Shown piece after piece: positions 1-8,164 of a DNA stretch of 64,000 bases (position 1 is the first letter of the stretch; each line of letters starts with the position of its first letter). Source of the DNA: Micromonospora sp. RHAY321 (lineage in GTDB: Bacteria > Actinomycetota > Actinomycetes > Mycobacteriales > Micromonosporaceae); NCBI RefSeq assembly GCF_023896955.1, contig NZ_JAMHIW010000014.1, forward strand, positions 101,744-165,743, written 5' to 3'. The notes under the pieces were generated by a model. That model was not told the DNA's origin. It was given only the letters and a program-made list of their open reading frames with translations, and searched no databases. The translations under genes and the position numbers were made by a program.

Positions 1-2
1 TG

Positions 3-383
3 GCCCAGGACCTGATCCTGTACCTCTTCGGCACACCCGGCCAGACCCGGTTCTGGTTCATGTGGGACGAGATCATCCGGGGTGCGGTGGGTGCGGCCGT
101 GCTGGTGGACACCCGCCGGATCACCGACGCGTTCGCCCCGCTGGACTACTTCGAGAACCGCAACCTGCCGTACGTGGTGGCGCTGAACCGGTTCGACGGC
201 GCTCCGGAGTACGAGCTGGAGGAGATCCGCGAGGCGCTGGCCATCTCGTCGCAGGTGCCGCTGGTGATGACCGACGCCCGGCACCGGGACTCGGTCAAGC
301 AGGTGCTCGTGACGGTGGTCGAGCACGCCATGCTCCGGCTCCAGGCCGAGCACGGTCGGGGCTTCCCCACGCCGGTCGGCTGA
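3..383 (+). CDS. Ras-like GTPase of the conservon (CvnD) type, 5' end missing
   Basis: The reading frame is open from the window edge and ends at 381-383, so the N-terminus with the P-loop lies outside. The visible part starts AQDLILYLFGTPGQTRFWF, where GTPGQ is the G3 switch II motif with Gly-Gln, as in small Ras/Rab-like GTPases. ALNRFDG is the G4 base-recognition motif (NKxD with Arg for Lys). These features fit the CvnD GTPases that end four-gene conservons (sensor kinase-like CvnA, roadblock CvnB, DUF742 CvnC, GTPase CvnD) in actinomycetes and act at the membrane. The conservon partners would lie to the left, outside the window. A strong hairpin follows the stop. Confidence 0.85.
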   Translation, partial: AQDLILYLFGTPGQTRFWFMWDEIIRGAVGAAVLVDTRRITDAFAPLDYFENRNLPYVVALNRFDGAPEYELEEIREALAISSQVPLVMTDARHRDSVKQVLVTVVEHAMLRLQAEHGRGFPTPVG

Positions 384-388
384 TCCGG

Positions 389-420
389 GTGGCCGGCCGG
401 TGCACGCACCGGCCGGCCAC
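389..420. terminator. Bidirectional hairpin terminator between convergent genes
   Basis: Arms of 15 nt (389-403 and 406-420) are perfectly complementary and flank two bases. They fill the 43-bp gap between the GTPase gene (+) and hemD (-), whose stops face each other. There is no T-tract, as is usual in GC-rich actinobacteria. Confidence 0.7.
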
Positions 421-426
421 GACCCG

Positions 427-1515
427 TCAGTCGACCCGCAGCCGGTAGCCGCGCTTGACCACGGTCTGCACCACGCGGGGGGCGCGCAGGCCGGCCCGGA
501 GGCGGGCCACGGCCATCTCCACCGCGTGCTCGTCGGCGCCCCGGGGCAAAGTCCGCAGCAGCGCCGTGCGGGACAGCACCCGGCCGGGGGACTGGGCCAG
601 TGCCCGCAGCACCGCCATCGGGGCGGGGGCGAGCGGGCGCAGCTCACCGTCGATCACCGCGGCGTGCCCGCGCAGGGTGAGCAGGTGACCGCCGGCCTTG
701 AGTGTCGTCGTCCGGCGCGGCAGCTCGTCGACGATGGTCCGTACCAGCGCGCCCAGTCGGGCCCGACCCGGCGCGCTGACCGGCACTCCGCGCCGTAGCA
801 GCGGCTCGGCGGTCACCGGACCGACGCAGCTTGCCAGCACGTCGCCGCGGAACGCGGACAGCACGGCCTCGGTGCGGTCCCCGGCCGCCCGCAGCAGCGC
901 CTCGGCCGCCGGCGCCGAGGTGAACGTCACGGCGTCCACCAGCCGGCCGGCGATGAGGTCGACCAGCCGGTGCAGCGGCGCGGGATCGGTGGGGGGAGCC
1001 CAGCGGTAGACGGGCACCTCGATCACCGTGGCGCCGGCCGCCTCCAGCGCCAGCGTGCACTCGGGCTGCCGCTCGCCGTGCAGCTGCATGGCGATCACCT
1101 GCCCGGCCACGCCGCGCCGGCGCAGGTGGTCGACCACCTCGTCGCAGCTCTCCGAGGTCGGCGACCACTGGTCGTGCAGCCCGGCGGCCCGGATCGCGCC
1201 GCGCGCCTTGGGACCCCTGGCCACCACGTACGAGCTGGCCAGCACCGAGCGCAGCGACTCGGCCAGCCCCCAGCCCTCGGCGGCCTCCAGCCAACCGCGC
1301 ATGCCGATGCCGGTGTTGGCCATCAGGATGTCCGGCGGCTGGTCCAGGCAGGCGCGGGTCGCCTCGCGCAGCTCGGTGTCGTCGGACAGCGGCACGATCC
1401 GCAGCGCCGGAGCGAGCACCACCCGGGCGCCCCGCCGCTGCAGCAGCGCGGCCAGTTCGTCGCGCCGCCGGTCGGCGGTCACCCCGATGGTGAAGCCGGC
1501 CAGTTCCTCCCGCAT
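427..1515 (-). CDS. hemD: Uroporphyrinogen-III synthase with C-terminal winged-helix DNA-binding domain
   Basis: A 362-residue protein. Residues about 1-255 resemble uroporphyrinogen-III synthase (FTIGVTADRRRDELAALL at the N-terminus, FTSAPAAEALL near residue 200). That enzyme closes and inverts the linear tetrapyrrole on the way to siroheme. Residues about 270-362 form an OmpR-type winged helix (LTLRGHAAVIDGE, then LRALAQSPGRVLSRTALL, ending VVKRGYRLRV). This fusion is known in actinobacteria next to nitrite or nitrate genes. It is the last gene of the nitrate operon: ATG 1515-1513 shares one base with the nirD stop. Siroheme is the NirB cofactor, so the placement is logical. Whether the DNA-binding tail controls this operon cannot be seen here. 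Confidence 0.85.
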   Translation of the reverse strand: MREELAGFTIGVTADRRRDELAALLQRRGARVVLAPALRIVPLSDDTELREATRACLDQPPDILMANTGIGMRGWLEAAEGWGLAESLRSVLASSYVVARGPKARGAIRAAGLHDQWSPTSESCDEVVDHLRRRGVAGQVIAMQLHGERQPECTLALEAAGATVIEVPVYRWAPPTDPAPLHRLVDLIAGRLVDAVTFTSAPAAEALLRAAGDRTEAVLSAFRGDVLASCVGPVTAEPLLRRGVPVSAPGRARLGALVRTIVDELPRRTTTLKAGGHLLTLRGHAAVIDGELRPLAPAPMAVLRALAQSPGRVLSRTALLRTLPRGADEHAVEMAVARLRAGLRAPRVVQTVVKRGYRLRVD

Positions 1516-1856
1516 CAGTCCTCCTGTCGCAGCCGCACCTCGACCAGCCCGTCCCGGCAGCGCACGGCGTGCCGGGTCACCGACACTCCGGGCAGGTCGA
1601 GGCAGCGCCCGGTGCGCAGGTCGTACACCTGCTTGTGCAGCGGTGAGGCGACCGTCGGCACGTCGCCGCGGCTGCCCACGATGCCCCGGGACAGCACGTA
1701 CGCGCCGCTGACGGGGTCGTGGTTGTCGATGGCGAACAGCCCGTCGGCGGTCCGGAAGAGCGCCACCTGCACGCCGTCGACGAGGGCGGCGACGCCCCGG
1801 TCGGGTTCCAGCCGGTCGAGCCGGCAGACCGGGGTCCAGGTCAGGGTGCCGTTCAC
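1515..1856 (-). CDS. nirD: Nitrite reductase (NADH) small subunit
   Basis: 113 residues, starting VNGTLTWTPVCRLDRLEP and containing ASPLHKQVYDLRTGRCLDLPG. This matches the Rieske-fold NirD subunit of NAD(P)H-dependent assimilatory nitrite reductase. As in E. coli NirD, the Rieske cluster ligands are absent, so it probably has a structural role with NirB. The GTG start at 1856 overlaps the nirB stop as GTGA, so I prefer it to the much longer open frame upstream, which is nirB read in another frame. Cytoplasmic. Expected to be co-expressed with nirB. Confidence 0.9.
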   Translation of the reverse strand: MNGTLTWTPVCRLDRLEPDRGVAALVDGVQVALFRTADGLFAIDNHDPVSGAYVLSRGIVGSRGDVPTVASPLHKQVYDLRTGRCLDLPGVSVTRHAVRCRDGLVEVRLRQED

Positions 1857-4417
1857 CGCCGCACCTCCGGCAGGCCGAGCGCCACCTGCTGCCGCCGCCG
1901 ACCGGCTTCGACGGGCTCGCGTTCCCGACCGCTCCGCTCGTCGTCCCGCGCGGTGGGCGTGCCGCCGCGTATCGGCACCGGCTGGCCCCGCTCCAGCGCG
2001 AAGGTGATCGACGGGTCGGGCACGTCCGGGGCGTTGACGAACGAGGTGAACCGGCGCAGGCGCTCCGGGTCGTCCAGCACGTCCCGCCACTCGTCGGAGT
2101 ACGACCCGACGTGGTGGGCCATCGCCGCGTCGAGGTCGGCGCAGAGCCCCAGCGAGTCGTCGACGATCACCGCGCGCAGGTGGTCGAGGCCGCCGTCCAT
2201 GGCCTCGATCCAGGCGGCGGTTCGTTGCAGCCGGTCGGCCGTGCGGATGTAGTAGATCAGGAACCTGTCGATCAGTTGGATCAGCGCGTCCGTGGACAGG
2301 TCAGAGGCGAACAGGTCGGCGTGCCGGGGTCGGAAGCCGCCGTTGCCGCCGACGTACAGGTTCCAGCCGGTCTCGGTGGCGATGATGCCGAAGTCCTTGC
2401 TGCGCGCCTCGGCGCACTCACGGGCGCACCCGGAGACCGCGGACTTGATCTTGTGCGGGGCGCGCAACCCCCGGTAGCGCAGTTCCAGGGCGACGGCCAG
2501 GCCCACCGAGTCCTGCACCCCGTACCGGCACCAGGTCTCGCCGACGCAGGACTTCACCGTGCGCAGCGCCTTGCCGTACGCGTGGCCCGACTCGAAGCCC
2601 GCGTCGACCAGCCGCCGCCAGATCTGCGGCAACTGCTCCACCCGGGCCCCGAACAGGTCGATCCGCTGGCCGCCCGTGATCTTCGTGTAGAGCTTGAAGT
2701 CCCGGGCCACCTCGCCGATGACGATCAGCTTCTCCGGGGTGATCTCACCACCGGGGATCCGGGGCACCACCGAGTAGCTGCCGTCGCGTTGCAGGTTCGC
2801 CAGGAAGTGGTCGTTGGTGTCCTGCAACGACGCCTGCTCGCCGTCGAGCACGTGCCCGGCCCCCAACGAGGCGAGGATCGACGCGACCACCGGCTTGCAG
2901 ATGTCGCAGCCGCGCCCCCGGCCGTGTTCGGCGACCAGCCGGGAGAAGGTGCGGATGCGGCGTACCCGGACGATCTCGAACAGCTCGCGCCGGGTGGCGT
3001 CGAAGTGCTCGCAGAGCGCGGTGGACTGCGCCACCCCGGCCGCGTCGAGGAGCTGCTTCAGCATCGGCACACAGGAACCGCAACTGGTGCCGGCCCTGGT
3101 GCACGCCTTCAACGACGGCACGTCCGCGCAGCCACCGGCGATGGCGGCGTCCACGTCGCCCCGGGTCACCGCGTTGCACGAACACACCTGGGCGGTGGCG
3201 GGCAGGGCACCCGCGTCCGCGCCGCCGCCGTCCGGCGCGAGCAGCGCCAGCGGGGCAGCCGGCAGGGGGCCACCGACGCTGGCCCGCAACGTCGGGTACG
3301 CGCTCGCGTCGCCGACCAGCACCCCGCCGAGCAGGGTGCGCGCGTCGTCGGAGAGGACCAGCTTGGCGTAGACCCGGGTGGCCGGGTCGGTGAACGTGAC
3401 GTCCAGGCAGCCCGGGGTCGTGCCGTGCGCGTCGCCGAACGAGGCCACGTCGACGCCGAGCAGTTTCAGCTTGGTGGCGGTGTCCGCGCCCGGGAAGGTC
3501 GCCGCGCCGCCGACCAGGCGGTCCGCCACCACCTCGGCCGTCGCGTATCCCGGAGCGACCAGGCCGTGGCAGGTGCCGTCCACCGCCGCACACTCGCCGA
3601 CGGCCCAGATCCGCTCGTCGGCGCTGCGGCAGGTGTCGTCGACCAGCACCCCGCCACGCGGTCCCAGTGTCAGGCCGGCGGCCCGGGCCAGCTCGTCCCG
3701 GGGCCGGATGCCGGCGGCCACCACCACCAGTTCCGCGTCGACGGTGCGACCGTCGGAGAGTTCCAGGGCGGCCACGGCGCCGTCGGGGCCGGGCCGGATC
3801 GCGGTGGTGGCGACCCCGAGGTGGGTCCGTACGCCCAGCTCCTCGACGTACCGGCGGAGCATCGCGCCGCCGGCCGGGTCCACCTGCACCGGCATCAGCC
3901 GGGGCGCGAACTCGACCACGTCGGTGCTCAGGCCGAGCAACCGCAGCGCGTTCGCCGCCTCCAGCCCGAGCAGCCCGCCGCCGATCACCGCACCGGCCCG
4001 CCGGCCCCGCGCGTACTCCCGGATCGCCGCCAGGTCGTCTAGCGTGCGGTAGACGAAGACCCCGGGCAGGTCCGCGCCGGGCACCGGTGGCACGAACGGG
4101 TACGACCCGGTGGCGAGCACCAGCGCGTCGTACCGGTGCTCGCCGGTGGCCGTGCTGACCACCCGCCGGTCGCGGTCGATCGCGGTGGCCGGTTCGCCGA
4201 GGCGCAGCCGTACCCCCTCGTGCGGCGTGTGCAGGTTCAACGCGTCCGCGTCCACGCCGTCGAAGAACGCCGAGAGCCGCACCCGGTCGTACGCCGGGCG
4301 ACCCTCCTCGGCGAGCACCGTCACCCGCCACCGTCCGTGCGGGTCGCGGGCGCGGAGGGCGTCCACGAAACGCTGCCCGACCATGCCGTTGCCGATGACG
4401 ACCAGGTCGCCGTTCAT
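1853..4417 (-). CDS. nirB: Nitrite reductase (NADH) large subunit
   Basis: 854 residues, the usual NirB length. It reduces nitrite to ammonium with NAD(P)H in the cytoplasm. N-terminal FAD/NAD domains begin LVVIGNGMVGQRFVDAL. A BFD-like [2Fe-2S] region has C412-x-C414 followed by a CxxC. The sulfite/nitrite reductase half carries C624-x5-C630 and C664-x3-C668, which bind the 4Fe-4S/siroheme centre. The start is ATG 4417, overlapping the upstream nasC stop as ATGA. The open frame continues upstream but there it is nasC read out of phase. The stop overlaps nirD by 4 nt, so the subunits are translationally coupled. Confidence 0.96.
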   Translation of the reverse strand: MNGDLVVIGNGMVGQRFVDALRARDPHGRWRVTVLAEEGRPAYDRVRLSAFFDGVDADALNLHTPHEGVRLRLGEPATAIDRDRRVVSTATGEHRYDALVLATGSYPFVPPVPGADLPGVFVYRTLDDLAAIREYARGRRAGAVIGGGLLGLEAANALRLLGLSTDVVEFAPRLMPVQVDPAGGAMLRRYVEELGVRTHLGVATTAIRPGPDGAVAALELSDGRTVDAELVVVAAGIRPRDELARAAGLTLGPRGGVLVDDTCRSADERIWAVGECAAVDGTCHGLVAPGYATAEVVADRLVGGAATFPGADTATKLKLLGVDVASFGDAHGTTPGCLDVTFTDPATRVYAKLVLSDDARTLLGGVLVGDASAYPTLRASVGGPLPAAPLALLAPDGGGADAGALPATAQVCSCNAVTRGDVDAAIAGGCADVPSLKACTRAGTSCGSCVPMLKQLLDAAGVAQSTALCEHFDATRRELFEIVRVRRIRTFSRLVAEHGRGRGCDICKPVVASILASLGAGHVLDGEQASLQDTNDHFLANLQRDGSYSVVPRIPGGEITPEKLIVIGEVARDFKLYTKITGGQRIDLFGARVEQLPQIWRRLVDAGFESGHAYGKALRTVKSCVGETWCRYGVQDSVGLAVALELRYRGLRAPHKIKSAVSGCARECAEARSKDFGIIATETGWNLYVGGNGGFRPRHADLFASDLSTDALIQLIDRFLIYYIRTADRLQRTAAWIEAMDGGLDHLRAVIVDDSLGLCADLDAAMAHHVGSYSDEWRDVLDDPERLRRFTSFVNAPDVPDPSITFALERGQPVPIRGGTPTARDDERSGREREPVEAGRRRQQVALGLPEVRR

Positions 4418-5853
4418 CGCGTCACCTCCACCGAGTCTGCCTGGGAGAGCCAGTCGACGATCCCCGCGACGGCGTCCCGGCAGCCGCCGCAGCCGGTGCC
4501 GGCCCGGGTCGCCGCCAGGACGGCGTCGACGCTCCGGGCGCCGGCGCGCCAGCACGTCACCAACGCACCCTTGGTCACGTTGTTGCACTGGCAGACCGTG
4601 GCCGCGTCCGGCATCAGCGCGGGGGATGCCGCCGGCGCCGCGACGGCGGCGCCCGATGCCCGGCCCAGCAGCAGTGACCGCCGGTCCGCCGGGACCGGCT
4701 GGCCCCGGTCGAAGAGCTGGATCACGGTGCCGACCGCCGGGTTGTCGCCGAGCAGGATCGCGCCGGTCAGCCGCTCGTCGTGGATGCGCAGCCGGGCGTA
4801 GGTGCCCCGGGTCGGGTCGGTGAACGTCAGCTCCTCGCCCGGCCCGCCGTCGGTGGCGTCGCCCATCGCGGCCAGGTCGATCCCGGCCGCCTTGAGCCGG
4901 GTCACCGACGGCCGGGGACGGTACCGGGCCAGCGGGTCCGCTCCGCTGAGCACCTCGGCCAGCACCCGTGCCTGGGCCCAGGCCGGCGCGACCAGCCCGG
5001 TGAGGACGCCGTCGTGCTCCGCGCAGTCGCCGATCGCGGAGATCCGCCGGTCGTTGGTGCGCAGCCGGTCGTCCACCACGACGCCACGGCGTACGACCAG
5101 GCCGGCTTCGGCGGCGAGTGCGGTGTCGGGGCGTACTCCGCAGGAGAGCACCAGCAGGTCGGCGTGGAGCGAGCGGCCGTCGGCCAGCTCGAGGCGGACG
5201 CCGGCGGAATCCGCGGCCACGCCGGTCGCCGGCACGGCCAACTGGATGCGGACACCGAGGCCGGCCAGCGTGCCGGCGAGCACCGCGCCGGCCGCCGGGT
5301 CGAGCTGACGTTCCATCAGGTGCCCGGTGGGGTGGACCACGGTGGTCGCCAGGCCTCTGGTGGCCAGCCCACGGGCGGCCTCCAGGCCGAGCAGTCCGCC
5401 GCCGAGGACCAGCGCGCTGCGCGCGCCGTCGGCGACCGCGAGGATCCGCCGGCAGTCGTCCAGGGTCCGGAACGGCACCACGCGGTGTGGCAGCTCTCCG
5501 GAGTCCAGGCCGGGCAGCGGCGGCACCGCCGCCCGGCTGCCGGTGGCAAGCACCAGGTGGTCGTAGCCGATCCGGTCGCCGTCGACGGTCCGGACCGCCC
5601 GGCCGACCCGGTCGATGCCGGTGACCGGCACGCCCGTACGCAGGTCGGTGCCGTGCCCGGCGGCCTCGGCCAGCTCCACGTCCGCCTCGCCGATCCGGCC
5701 GGCCAGCAGGGTGGAGAGCATGATCCGGTTGTACGCCCGGTGCGGTTCGGCCCCGAGCACGGTGACCTTCCGGTCGCCTCCGTGGGCGTGCAGCTCGGTG
5801 GCGAGCCGGGCGCCCGCCATCCCGTTGCCGATGATCACCACGCGCTCGGTCAT
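4414..5853 (-). CDS. nasC: Assimilatory nitrate reductase electron-transfer subunit (FAD, BFD-type [2Fe-2S])
   Basis: 479 residues with an N-terminal FAD motif (VVIIGNGMAGARLATEL), a second nucleotide-binding motif (ALVLGGGLLGLEAARGL, about residue 150) and a C-terminal BFD-like [2Fe-2S] module (CQCNNVTKGAL and GTGCGGC). The family oxidizes NAD(P)H and passes electrons to a molybdopterin nitrate reductase. It sits between nasA and nirB with ATGA overlaps on both sides. It is related to the N-terminal half of NirB, and gene duplication is plausible. The symbol follows the Klebsiella/Bacillus convention; some annotations use nasB or simply FAD-dependent oxidoreductase. Confidence 0.85.
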   Translation of the reverse strand: MTERVVIIGNGMAGARLATELHAHGGDRKVTVLGAEPHRAYNRIMLSTLLAGRIGEADVELAEAAGHGTDLRTGVPVTGIDRVGRAVRTVDGDRIGYDHLVLATGSRAAVPPLPGLDSGELPHRVVPFRTLDDCRRILAVADGARSALVLGGGLLGLEAARGLATRGLATTVVHPTGHLMERQLDPAAGAVLAGTLAGLGVRIQLAVPATGVAADSAGVRLELADGRSLHADLLVLSCGVRPDTALAAEAGLVVRRGVVVDDRLRTNDRRISAIGDCAEHDGVLTGLVAPAWAQARVLAEVLSGADPLARYRPRPSVTRLKAAGIDLAAMGDATDGGPGEELTFTDPTRGTYARLRIHDERLTGAILLGDNPAVGTVIQLFDRGQPVPADRRSLLLGRASGAAVAAPAASPALMPDAATVCQCNNVTKGALVTCWRAGARSVDAVLAATRAGTGCGGCRDAVAGIVDWLSQADSVEVTR

Positions 5854-8006
5854 GCCTTCTCCACCCGGACGGCGCAGATCTTGAACTCCGGCATGCCGGA
5901 AATCGGGTCCACGGCGTCGTTGGTGACGGAGTTGGCCCGGGCGGGGCCCGACCAGTGGAACGGCGCGAAGACCGTGTCCGGCCGGATGGTCGGGCTGAGC
6001 CGCGCCGGCGCCCGCAGGTCACCCCGCCGGGAGGTGACCCGTACCGGGTCGCCGTCGTCGATGCCGAGCCGGGCGGCCAGGTCGGGGTGCAGCTCGACGA
6101 AGGCGCCCGGGGCGGCCCGGCGCAGCGCGTCCACCCGGCGGGTCTGGGTGCCGGACTGGTACTGGGCGAGCACGCGGCCGGTGGTGAAGTGCAGCGGGTA
6201 GTCGGCGCAGACCGGCTCGGCGGCGGGGCGGTGGTCCACCGGATGGAACCGGGCCCGTCCGTCCGGGGTGGCGAACCGGTCGGTGAAGAGCCGGGGGGTG
6301 TCCGGCCCGTCCTCGGTGGGGCAGGGCCAGAAGACGCCGTCGGCGTCGTCGATCCGGGACCAGCTGATCCCGGCGTAGTCCGCCGGCCCTCCGGCGGAGG
6401 CCCGCCGCAGCTCCGCGAAGACGGCGGCCGGGTCGGTCGGGAACCGGGCCGCAGCGGTGGCGACCGGGTCCGCGGCGGCCGGTCCCGTGGCCGGTTCGGC
6501 GGCGGCCAACCGGGTTGCCAGGTCGGCGAGGATGGCCAGGTCGGTACGGACTCCCGGCGGGGGCTGGCGGAGCGCCCGGCGGCGCAGGACCCGGCCCTCC
6601 AGATTGGTCATCGTGCCGTCCTCCTCGGCCCACTGCGCGGTGGGCAGCACCACGTCGGCCAGCGCGGCGGTCTCGGAGAGCAACAGGTCGGCCACGACCA
6701 GCAGGTCGAGCCCGCGCAGCCGGCCCTCGACCCGGGCGGCCCGAGGCGCGGACACCACCGGGTTGGAGCCGAACACCAGCAGCGCCCGTGGCCCGTCCGG
6801 AGTGCCGAGCGAGTCGAGCAACTGGTACGCCGGCACGCCCGGACCGGGCAGCTCGTCGGCCGGTACGCCCCAGACACCGGCGACGTGCTCCCGCGCGACG
6901 GGGTCGTCGATGTGCCGGTACCCGGGCAGCTGGTCGGCCTTCTGCCCGTGCTCCCGTCCACCCTGGCCGTTGCCCTGGCCGGTGAGGCAGCCGTACCCGG
7001 AGCCGGGGCGGCCGGGCAGGCCCAGGGCGAGGGCGAGGTTGACGTACGCCGTGACGGTGTCCACGCCCTTGGCGTGCTGTTCGGCCCCGCGAGCGGTGAG
7101 GATGACCGCCCGCCCGGCGGTGCCGAGGGCCCGGGCAGTCGCCTCCAGGTCGGCCACCGGCACACCGGAGAGCTGTTCGGCGCGGGCCGGCCACCAGGCC
7201 GCCACGCTGCGCCGCACCGCCGGGAAGCCGGTGGTCCGCTCGGCCACGTACGCCTGCTCGATCCAACCCTCGGTCAGCGCGATGTGCAGCAGCGCGTTGG
7301 CGACCGCGAGGTCGGTGCCCGGCAGTGGTTGCAGGTGCAGGTCGGCCTGGCGGGCGGTGGCGGTGGCCCGGGGGTCGACCACGATGAGCCGGCCGCCGTT
7401 GCGGCGCTGCTCGGTCAGCCAGCGGACCATCGGTGGCATGGTCTCCGCCGGGTTGGCGCCGACCAGCAGCACGGTGTCGGCCCGGGCCAGGTCGGCCAGG
7501 GGGAACGGCAGTCCGCGGTCGACGCCGAAGGCGCGCAGCCCGGCGGCCGCGGCGGAGGACATGCAGAACCGTCCGTTGTAGTCGATGTGCCGGGTGCGCA
7601 GCGCGATCCGGGCGAACTTCCCCAGCGTGTACGCCTTCTCGTTGGTCAGCCCACCGCCGCCGAACACGGCGACCGCGTCCCGGCCGGACTCGCGCTGGAT
7701 GGCACGGATGCCGGTGACGATCCGGTCGAGCGCGGCGTCCCAGGTCGCGGGGCGCAGCTCGCCGGTGTGCGGGTCGCGCAGCAACGGGGTGGTCAGCCGC
7801 TCCGGGTGGTCGAGCAGCTCGGCGGCGGTCCAGCCCTTCTGGCAGAGCCCGCCCCGGTTGGTGGGGAACTGGCGGGGAAGCACCGTCACCGCGCCGGCGT
7901 CCTCGCGCAGCACCATCCCGCACTGCAGGGCGCAGTACGGGCAGTGCGTCGCGACCTCCCGGGGTGGACGCCCCGGTCGCGTTGCCAACCGCGCACCGTC
8001 TGTCAT
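5850..8006 (-). CDS. nasA: Assimilatory nitrate reductase catalytic subunit (molybdopterin, [4Fe-4S])
   Basis: 718 residues. N-terminal C22-x2-C25-x3-C29-x25-C55 binds a [4Fe-4S] cluster. Molybdopterin-dinucleotide-binding motifs follow, including GNGQGGREHGQKADQLPGY near residue 350 and a C-terminal domain starting LHFTTGRVLAQYQSGTQTRR. No twin-arginine signal is present, so it is a cytoplasmic assimilatory enzyme that reduces nitrate to nitrite. It lacks a C-terminal [2Fe-2S] domain, which the next gene supplies. It is the first gene of the operon, and a GlnR-type box lies 25 nt before its ATG, linking expression to nitrogen status. Confidence 0.95.
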   Translation of the reverse strand: MTDGARLATRPGRPPREVATHCPYCALQCGMVLREDAGAVTVLPRQFPTNRGGLCQKGWTAAELLDHPERLTTPLLRDPHTGELRPATWDAALDRIVTGIRAIQRESGRDAVAVFGGGGLTNEKAYTLGKFARIALRTRHIDYNGRFCMSSAAAAGLRAFGVDRGLPFPLADLARADTVLLVGANPAETMPPMVRWLTEQRRNGGRLIVVDPRATATARQADLHLQPLPGTDLAVANALLHIALTEGWIEQAYVAERTTGFPAVRRSVAAWWPARAEQLSGVPVADLEATARALGTAGRAVILTARGAEQHAKGVDTVTAYVNLALALGLPGRPGSGYGCLTGQGNGQGGREHGQKADQLPGYRHIDDPVAREHVAGVWGVPADELPGPGVPAYQLLDSLGTPDGPRALLVFGSNPVVSAPRAARVEGRLRGLDLLVVADLLLSETAALADVVLPTAQWAEEDGTMTNLEGRVLRRRALRQPPPGVRTDLAILADLATRLAAAEPATGPAAADPVATAAARFPTDPAAVFAELRRASAGGPADYAGISWSRIDDADGVFWPCPTEDGPDTPRLFTDRFATPDGRARFHPVDHRPAAEPVCADYPLHFTTGRVLAQYQSGTQTRRVDALRRAAPGAFVELHPDLAARLGIDDGDPVRVTSRRGDLRAPARLSPTIRPDTVFAPFHWSGPARANSVTNDAVDPISGMPEFKICAVRVEKA

Positions 8007-8030
8007 GTCGGGAAAGCGTGCCGTCGGGCG

Positions 8031-8068
8031 GTTTCCGGTCCGGGTCCCTTCTGTTTCGGTCCTGTCAA
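8031..8068 (-). promoter_or_regulatory. GlnR box upstream of nasA
   Basis: Read on the minus strand this is TTGAC-N6-GAAAC-N6-GACCC-N6-GAAAC, with both 22-bp units in exact register. The published actinomycete GlnR consensus is gTnAc-n6-GaAAc repeated twice. Both b-sites (GAAAC) are perfect, the first a-site is good and the second is weak. The box ends 25 nt before the nasA ATG. Confidence 0.75.
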
Positions 8069-8131
8069 GTGGGCCTCACACCGCACCGGGGCAGGGGGAA
8101 CGGTCGCGGGACGGCACCTTGGCCTAGAATA

Positions 8132-8147
8132 TGAGAAAACTGTCTCA
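8132..8147. promoter_or_regulatory. Imperfect palindromic operator before the methyltransferase
   Basis: TGAGAAAACTGTCTCA is a 16-bp palindrome with 6 of 8 bases paired per half (TGAGA/TCTCA arms perfect). A possible -10 (TAGAAT, 8125-8130) lies just upstream, so a bound repressor would cover the transcription start. The size and symmetry fit a TetR or MarR operator. No such regulator gene is adjacent. Confidence 0.45.
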
Positions 8148-8164
8148 ACAATTGGGAGAGTGCG

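Noticed and set aside
1853..6022. A single minus-strand frame of about 1389 codons covering nirB and most of nasC
   Set aside because: Its 3' part is nirB in the correct frame, but the 5' part is nasC and the end of nasA read out of phase, with Arg/Pro/Gly-rich nonsense. The true nirB start is ATG 4417.
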